The translations under genes were made by a program, and so were the position numbers. A stretch of DNA of 64,000 bases from positions 21,849,510 through 21,913,509 of the forward strand of contig NC_058164.1 in assembly GCF_020080835.1 (NCBI RefSeq), read 5' to 3'. Shown piece by piece: positions 58,896 to 64,000 of this stretch. The number at the start of each line of letters is the position of its first letter. The first letter of the stretch is position 1. Origin of the DNA: Cotesia glomerata (taxonomy: Eukaryota > Arthropoda > Insecta > Hymenoptera > Braconidae). The notes under the pieces are model-generated. The model did no database searches. It saw only the letters and a list, made by a program, of their open reading frames with translations, and was not told the DNA's origin.

Positions 58896-59113
58896 CCTTA
58901 AAAAAAATTCTAAAAATTATTAAATAAAAATTAAAATGGTTGACCCCACTTGTAAATATTTACCACTATTACACTTGATAAAGTATTTAAGCTTCAAAAA
59001 AATACTAAACTAACACATTAGCAGAATTTTAATTATAACTTTTGATAAAAATTTTTATAAAATTCTTAAAAAATATAATTCTAATAAAAAAATTTTCCAG
59101 ATTGTTGACCACG

Positions 59114-60943
59114 ATGTCAAAACTCCGTTTCGACGAACGAGTCGTAGTAGTAACCGGAGCTGGAGCTGGGTTGGGAAAAGCCTACGCTTTGCTATTCGCC
59201 TCAAAAGGTGCCAAAGTGGTAGTTAACGACCTAGGTAGCAGCAGACACGGCGACGGAGCGAGCCGTGTCGCGGACACAGTAGTCTCTGAAATAAAGTCCC
59301 AAGGTGGACAAGCGGTCGCAAATTACGACAACGTTTTAGACGGCGACAAAATAATAAAGACGGCAATTGACAACTTCGGTCGTATCGACGTACTGGTGAA
59401 CAATGCCGGAATCCTACGTGATAAATCATTCGCCCGCATGTCAGAAGATGACTGGGACATAATACAAAATGTCCATGTAAAAGGTGCAATGCGTGCAACA
59501 AAAGCCGCCTGGCCATACTTCAAGCAGCAGAAGTACGGCAAGATAATATTTACATCAAGTAACAGTGGGCTTTACGGTAACTTCGGGCAAGCTAATTACA
59601 GCTCTGCTAAAATGGCACTTGTCGGTCTGGCAAACACTCTTGCAATTGAAGGACAGTCCAGTGGAATAAACACAAACGTCATTGTCCCAACAGCTGGTTC
59701 ACGTTTGACCGAAGACATAGTCCCGCCGGATTTCTACAATCAGTTGAAGCCTGAGTTGATAGCACCAGTGGTAGCTTGGCTCTGTCATGAAGATTGCACC
59801 GAGAATGGCTCGATTATTGAATCAGCCCTCGGCTGGGCTGGTAAGTGTCACCTGATACGTTCCAATGGTAGTATTTTACGTAAGAGTCTTCAAGATTCAC
59901 TGACACCTGAAACTGTCCGTGATAACTGGAGTCAAGTTACTGATATGTCTACCGCTAAACGCTGCGAGTCTATCGCTGAGGCTACTGGTGAGTTGATGAA
60001 CGTAATTGAGCAACTTTCTAGCAGTAAAACTAGTGATTCATCATCCTCAAGGTCTTTTGATCCTAAATACACGATCAAGTACACTTATGACGTAAAAGAC
60101 GCGATTCTTTATGCACTAGGTGTTGGAGCCACCACCAAGAACCGAGATGACTTTCAATATTTATATGAAAATCACGAAAATTTCTCGGTAGTGCCTAGTT
60201 ACTTTGTTATATTTGGACCACTAGGAGCTCTTGGCTCTGATATGCTTGCCACGGCGCTTCCTAACTTGGGTGAAATAAATATCGCGGGAATTTTGCACGG
60301 CGAACAGTATTTAAAAGTCTTGAAAAAAATTCCTACTGAAGCAAATGTTGAAACGCGTTTCAGGATCCAAGAAACGCTGGACAAGGAAAAAATGGCTGTA
60401 ATCTTGATAGAGCATGAAACTGTTGATGTAAAAAGTGGAGAAAAGCTAGCAGTTGGACAGATGGCTGGGGTCATCAAGGGCGCTGGAGGCTTTGGAGGTC
60501 CTAGGAACTCGGACCACGAGGTCCCGTTGATAGACGCTCCGAAAAGAAACCCGGATGTTTCTGTTACTCAGCAGACTTGTGTAGATCAGGCTGCTATTTA
60601 TCGGCTGGCTAGTGGCGATATGAACCCACTGCATATTGATGCTAGTATTTCGATGATGGGTGGCTTTGAGCGGCCTATTCTTCATGGACTTTGCTCGCTT
60701 GGGTTCGCCACCAGACATATTCTTCAAACTTTTGCTCGCGGTGATACTGAGCTGTTTGATTGTATTAAAGCCAGGTTCGTTAAACCAGTTATTCCTGGAC
60801 AGACTCTGCGCACTGATATGTGGAGAGAAGGCAAGCGGATTCATTTTCAGACTATTGTGGTTGAAAATAATTCACCTGTTATCTCTGGGGCTTATATTGA
60901 TCTTAAGGATGTCAAGTTGGGGAATCAGACTTCTAAACTTTAG
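59114..60943 (+). CDS. HSD17B4: Peroxisomal multifunctional enzyme type 2 (D-bifunctional protein)
   Basis: 609 residues in one coding exon. It performs the second and third steps of peroxisomal beta-oxidation: (3R)-hydroxyacyl-CoA dehydrogenase and enoyl-CoA hydratase 2. The SDR domain (1-300) has TGAGAGLG at 14-21 for NAD, NNAG at 96-99, and S149, Y162 and K166. The hydratase-2 hot-dog domain (320-600) has GDMNPLHID with D502 and H507 as the catalytic pair. There is no SCP2 domain; the protein ends in SKL, a perfect type-1 peroxisomal targeting signal, as in insect MFE-2. The start at 59114 follows an acceptor (TTTTCCAG at 59093-59100), so the in-frame ATG at 59042 is intronic. 5' exons may lie at 54.5-55.2 kb. 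Confidence 0.95.
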   Translation: MSKLRFDERVVVVTGAGAGLGKAYALLFASKGAKVVVNDLGSSRHGDGASRVADTVVSEIKSQGGQAVANYDNVLDGDKIIKTAIDNFGRIDVLVNNAGILRDKSFARMSEDDWDIIQNVHVKGAMRATKAAWPYFKQQKYGKIIFTSSNSGLYGNFGQANYSSAKMALVGLANTLAIEGQSSGINTNVIVPTAGSRLTEDIVPPDFYNQLKPELIAPVVAWLCHEDCTENGSIIESALGWAGKCHLIRSNGSILRKSLQDSLTPETVRDNWSQVTDMSTAKRCESIAEATGELMNVIEQLSSSKTSDSSSSRSFDPKYTIKYTYDVKDAILYALGVGATTKNRDDFQYLYENHENFSVVPSYFVIFGPLGALGSDMLATALPNLGEINIAGILHGEQYLKVLKKIPTEANVETRFRIQETLDKEKMAVILIEHETVDVKSGEKLAVGQMAGVIKGAGGFGGPRNSDHEVPLIDAPKRNPDVSVTQQTCVDQAAIYRLASGDMNPLHIDASISMMGGFERPILHGLCSLGFATRHILQTFARGDTELFDCIKARFVKPVIPGQTLRTDMWREGKRIHFQTIVVENNSPVISGAYIDLKDVKLGNQTSKL

Positions 60944-61142
60944 AATCTTGGAAGGACTAATTTTTGTTTTTGTGATGTAAGGGTTTACGCAAGGGTATTT
61001 AGATTTTTTTTTATAACGGCGAAGGGTTATTAGAAGTTGATATTTATCGTTAAATTTATTAGACTTTTTAGAACAATTAAAAAATTTTTTTAACTTTAAT
61101 AATTTTTTTTAATTTGTAAAAATCAATTTTAGTTTTTCTTTT

Positions 61143-61441
61143 TACACTGAAAAAAAAAAATATTTTTATTAAGAAAATTTTCTTGATACAAGAATCTATG
61201 CTCTTGAAAATTTTCAAGAATATATATTCTTAGCTCAAAAACTTGTTAAATTGATTAAAATAATTTTTACTTAATTTAAATAAAGCTATTCTCTTGTTTA
61301 TCTATTATCCAAAGATAACTATTGATGATCTTCTCTTCAGAAATTAATAATTAATAATAATAGAATATTTGTCCGTCATCGAATTTTTTGAACCAAGAAA
61401 TTTTTAATTGAGTAAAAGTATTTTTTTTTTCTCAGTGTAAA
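61143..61441 (+). mobile_element. Miniature element with CACTGAAAAAAAAA ends
   Basis: Left end ACACTGAAAAAAAAAAATAT, right end AAAAGTATTTTTTTTTTCTC(AGTG): inverted. The interior has CTTGAAAATTTTCAAGAATA palindromes. A copy in the opposite orientation lies at 34683-34907. Confidence 0.65.
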
Positions 61442-61494
61442 AAATATAATTGCTCATATTAAATAGAAAGTATTAGATACTAATGAAAATTAAT

Positions 61495-61715
61495 TTTTTA
61501 AATATGACATTAAAGTTAGCAGTCACTTGATAATTTTTTAATTTTATTCAATAAACAAATTTTTTCTAAAAAATTATTTTTTAAAAAATTGCATTTATAA
61601 TTTTTTTAAATTTCTTCATGTCAATATTTTTTTCTCATTCTTTTTGTCATCATTTATTTGTTAAAAAAAATTCAAAAAATTATTAAATATCTGCTAAGTT
61701 AATTATCATGAAAAT
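61495..61715. repeat. Dispersed A+T-rich repeat copy
   Basis: ATGACATTAAAGTTAGCAGT at the left; same family as 58305-58445. Confidence 0.6.
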
Positions 61716-62049
61716 ATATATTAATTTTATGTTCAAAATTTTTTTATACAGTTTAATAATTATGAAAAAAATTTTATAATATTTTTCTTTAACTATCAAT
61801 CGAAATTAATTAACTTTCATAAATTTCTATTTTCTCCAAATTTTAAATATTATTTAAAAAATTATAATTTATAATTCTAAAATATTAACTACAATTGCAA
61901 TTTGATAAAAATTAATAATAATTTTATAATTAAAATGGACAAAAAAAATGTGTGGTAGCCTTCCAAGGTATTTTTAAAAAATTAAAAAAAAAAAAAACAA
62001 TAGCAAAAAAATTTAATTGACAAATTAAACATTACAATTTTTTTATCTC

Positions 62050-62258
62050 TAAAGTAAAAGACCCAGTTAATGACACTTGTAATTTTATTTTAATTAAAAA
62101 AAAAAACAAATCAACTCTAATAAATTAATAAATGAAATTTTTTTATTATAAATTTTAAGATAAATGTTTTTTTTGAGAACATTTTATTTTTTTGATTAAA
62201 ATAAAATTGCAATTATCATACAATTAAGCACGTGTCAATAACTGGGTCTTTTACCTTA
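62050..62258. mobile_element. 209-bp miniature element, TAAGGTAAAAGACCCAG ends
   Basis: Left TAAAGTAAAAGACCCAGTTA(ATGACAC) and right GTGTCAATAACTGGGTCTTT(TACCTTA) are inverted repeats of about 27 bp with few mismatches; internal GTAATTTTATTTTAATT / AATTAAAATAAAATTGC extend the fold. The ends resemble those of 9993-10136. Confidence 0.8.
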
Positions 62259-62408
62259 TAAATATTTTTATACAAATCGTTACTAAGTTTATATTGTTGA
62301 TATACTTTTATACTGTTAAAATAAAAAAAAAGTTATTTTTCAATTTTATTTATTCATTAACTAAATAATTTAATTATTTACAAATTCAATTTAATTATAG
62401 TACAATAA

Positions 62409-63323
62409 TCAATTATTTATAAATTGACAAGCTAACTGTAAAAACTCTGCAGGTTTTTCCGATTGTACCCAGTGACCAGCACCTTCAACATACTTAATAT
62501 CAACCTTGGGAAAAAGTTTTTTAATCTTGTCTTCATCTTCTCGCTTGACGTAATCACTGTTGCCACCAGCGATGAACAAAGTTTGTCCACCGAAAACTTT
62601 GTTCTTCAAACTTGGAACCAGCTCTGGAAACCTAGCAATGTTATTAGAAAAATTATCTGCAATAACATCCAAGTTAACTCTCCACTTGTAGACTCCAGGA
62701 GTAACTTCCATGACATTGGTCACCAAAAATTGTCTCAAGGACAGTGCGTCGATAGTTTTAGCTAGTTGTTGATCGGTACCTTTCCTAGCTTCAGACAGAG
62801 TTTTGTAATTATTGAAATCAATAGCTTTCAATGCACCAATAATTCCAGTCATCTCGTAGAGACTCGGGCTGGTTTTTACCGGTGACATGTCTACGACGAT
62901 CAATTTGTCTATCAGCTCCGGATAATTCAACGCCGTCAGCATCATGACAGCACCTCCCATGCTGTGGCCAATGCAGACTGATTTATCAAAATTCAAATCT
63001 CTCATCAAAGCTTTCACATCTCCAGCCATCGCTGGGTAGTTCATTTCACTAGAATGCGGAGACTCGCCATGATTTCTAGCATCAACAGTTATCACTTGCC
63101 TCTTAGTCTGCTGGTTTATCGCCTTGGCAAGTGTATTCCAATTATTCTTGGAGCCAAATAATCCGTGCATTATTATAACTGGTGGTTTATCAGACTTTGA
63201 GGCATCATACGACGCGTATGATAATTTTACATCACTATTTAAGTAATTACTGACATGCGATTCTCGTGTCAGTGATTTTTTCAAGTGTTCAAGTATTATT
63301 TTGTTACTTACTCGTTTTAACAT
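62409..63323 (-). CDS. ABHD11: Alpha/beta hydrolase, ABHD11-like
   Basis: 304 residues, single exon. ABHD11 is a mitochondrial serine hydrolase; the mammalian protein protects the lipoylated 2-oxoglutarate dehydrogenase complex. HGLFG at 53-57 is the oxyanion-hole loop after strand 3, GHSMGG places the nucleophile at S121, and GAGHW gives the catalytic H284. D257 in GGNSDYV is at the usual acid position, although the acid is assigned elsewhere in some relatives. DARNHGESPHS is the family-typical stretch before helix A. The N-terminus (MLKRVSNKIILEHLKK) is basic and amphipathic, as expected of a mitochondrial presequence. Length matches the family. Convergent with the HSD17B4 gene. Confidence 0.92.
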   Translation of the reverse strand: MLKRVSNKIILEHLKKSLTRESHVSNYLNSDVKLSYASYDASKSDKPPVIIMHGLFGSKNNWNTLAKAINQQTKRQVITVDARNHGESPHSSEMNYPAMAGDVKALMRDLNFDKSVCIGHSMGGAVMMLTALNYPELIDKLIVVDMSPVKTSPSLYEMTGIIGALKAIDFNNYKTLSEARKGTDQQLAKTIDALSLRQFLVTNVMEVTPGVYKWRVNLDVIADNFSNNIARFPELVPSLKNKVFGGQTLFIAGGNSDYVKREDEDKIKKLFPKVDIKYVEGAGHWVQSEKPAEFLQLACQFINN

Positions 63324-64000
63324 TTTTTCCAGTTGCAGTTCGGTGATTTTTTGAATATTTAGAGGTTATAATTTTATTATTCGCCTCACATTTATCATTT
63401 ATTTTACTGAAAAAATAAAAATTATACTTTAGATAATTTAACGATAGAATTTAATTAGTAATTTATTTAAGATAAAATTTTTAATTCTTCAGATAAAGTT
63501 GATACCATTTTTAAAAAACGAATCAAAACACTTATGTCATTTATTTTTAAGTCACACGTTATGTCATGTGATATTTCTTACTAAATTATTGGTCGTATTA
63601 AACCGATCGCAACGCCATCACAAATTTTTTAAATTTTGCGATACTGAAGTTAGCTGACAGCTGTCAATTTTTTAAATTTTTATAACAAATCATTAACAAC
63701 AATAATAATATTTTTAAAAATTTCCACTAATTATTTTTTTTAATTTTCACATGTAAAATATCTTTATTAAATATTTTTCATAATAATTTTATTGATATTT
63801 AATTATAAAAAAATTTCTAATGTTTGTCAATTTCAGTGTTATTTATTTTTTTTTGGAAAAATTTTTTTAAATAAAATTAAAAAATTATTAGTTGCTGCTA
63901 CCTTTATTGTCATTTTTTTAAATTCTTATAACAATCAATTACAATAAAAAAAAATGCTTTAAAAAACGTTCACTGATAATTTTTTTAAATTTCTACAAGT
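63324..64000. other. Upstream of ABHD11, then dispersed repeat
   Basis: 63324-63600 would contain the ABHD11 promoter; no clear TATA box. From about 63640 to the window end there is a copy of the dispersed family (ACTGAAGTTAGCTGACAGCT, then GTTTGTCAATTTCAGTGTTA near 63823). Confidence 0.5.

Larger units (their letters stand above)
56422..58964. mobile_element. hAT-like MITE copy 2, outer layer of a transposon nest
   Basis: Left GGTAATTATTTACAAGTGGG(GTCAA), right TTGACCCCACTTGTAAATAT(TTACC); flanks ATTATTAC and ACTATTAC form an 8-bp duplication with one mismatch. The first 350 bp align with copy 1 (51654 onward) until TAATCAACTTTTT; then 56787-58280 is inserted, then a few dozen bases of copy-1 sequence resume (TTGTTAATTTTTTTATGTAT), then further insertions up to about 58899, then the common right end. 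Confidence 0.85.
60944..62408. other. Spacer between HSD17B4 and ABHD11 genes
   Basis: Holds 3' UTRs of two convergent genes and three repeats (61143-61441, 61495-61715, 62050-62258). No other gene. Confidence 0.5.

Noticed and set aside
59042..59113. 24-codon N-terminal extension of the MFE-2 frame
   Set aside because: A consensus acceptor ends at 59100, the extension is A+T-rich intron sequence, and the family start is at 59114.

Overview
The window looks like nuclear DNA of an insect, most likely a hymenopteran and plausibly a parasitoid wasp. Non-coding DNA is extremely A+T rich, genes have small introns in the animal style with GT/AG borders, replication-dependent histone genes end in the metazoan 3' stem-loop, and proteins such as Atrophin/Grunge, Boule and an MFE-2 lacking the SCP2 domain have insect architecture. 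The order assignment is inference; no species can be named from the sequence alone.

Layout. 1-6475 (minus): DDX46/Prp5 spliceosomal helicase, 3' end outside the window, with inverted-repeat elements around it. 7388-7723: broken BTB/POZ fragment overrun by repeats. 10306-14601: a histone quartet in two divergent pairs (H4-H3 and H2A-H2B); the pairs are separated by a truncated LINE and miniature elements, and no H1 is seen. 16326-24260: a graveyard of non-LTR retrotransposons, two large decayed copies head to tail plus fragments. 24261-28727: very A+T-rich DNA without genes. 28728-37102 (minus): boule, a germline RNA-binding protein with an unusually long C-terminal low-complexity tail. 40181-40592 (minus): a scleraxis/paraxis-type bHLH factor. 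42847-53216 (minus): complete Atrophin (Grunge) corepressor gene of six coding exons with huge polyglutamine tracts. 59114-60943 (plus): peroxisomal multifunctional enzyme 2. 62409-63323 (minus): ABHD11-like mitochondrial hydrolase.

The neighbours do not form a pathway; this is an ordinary stretch of animal chromosome carrying unrelated genes. Gug (minus) and the HSD17B4 gene (plus) may share a divergent promoter region near 54.5-55.2 kb.

The most interesting content is in the introns and spacers. There are many fold-back and terminal-inverted-repeat miniature elements, including a set flanked by TTAA (piggyBac-like targets), hAT-like elements with 8-bp duplications, and TA-flanked ones. Several are nested inside each other. 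One nest (56422-58964) can be dissected because a second copy of its outer element in the window (51654-52125) supplies the empty site. The inner TTAA element carries a GC-richer, stop-terminated exon of an unidentified gene, which looks like exon capture by a non-autonomous transposon. A second coding-looking orphan exon (52625-52732) sits in a Gug intron and is in phase with Gug exon 1.
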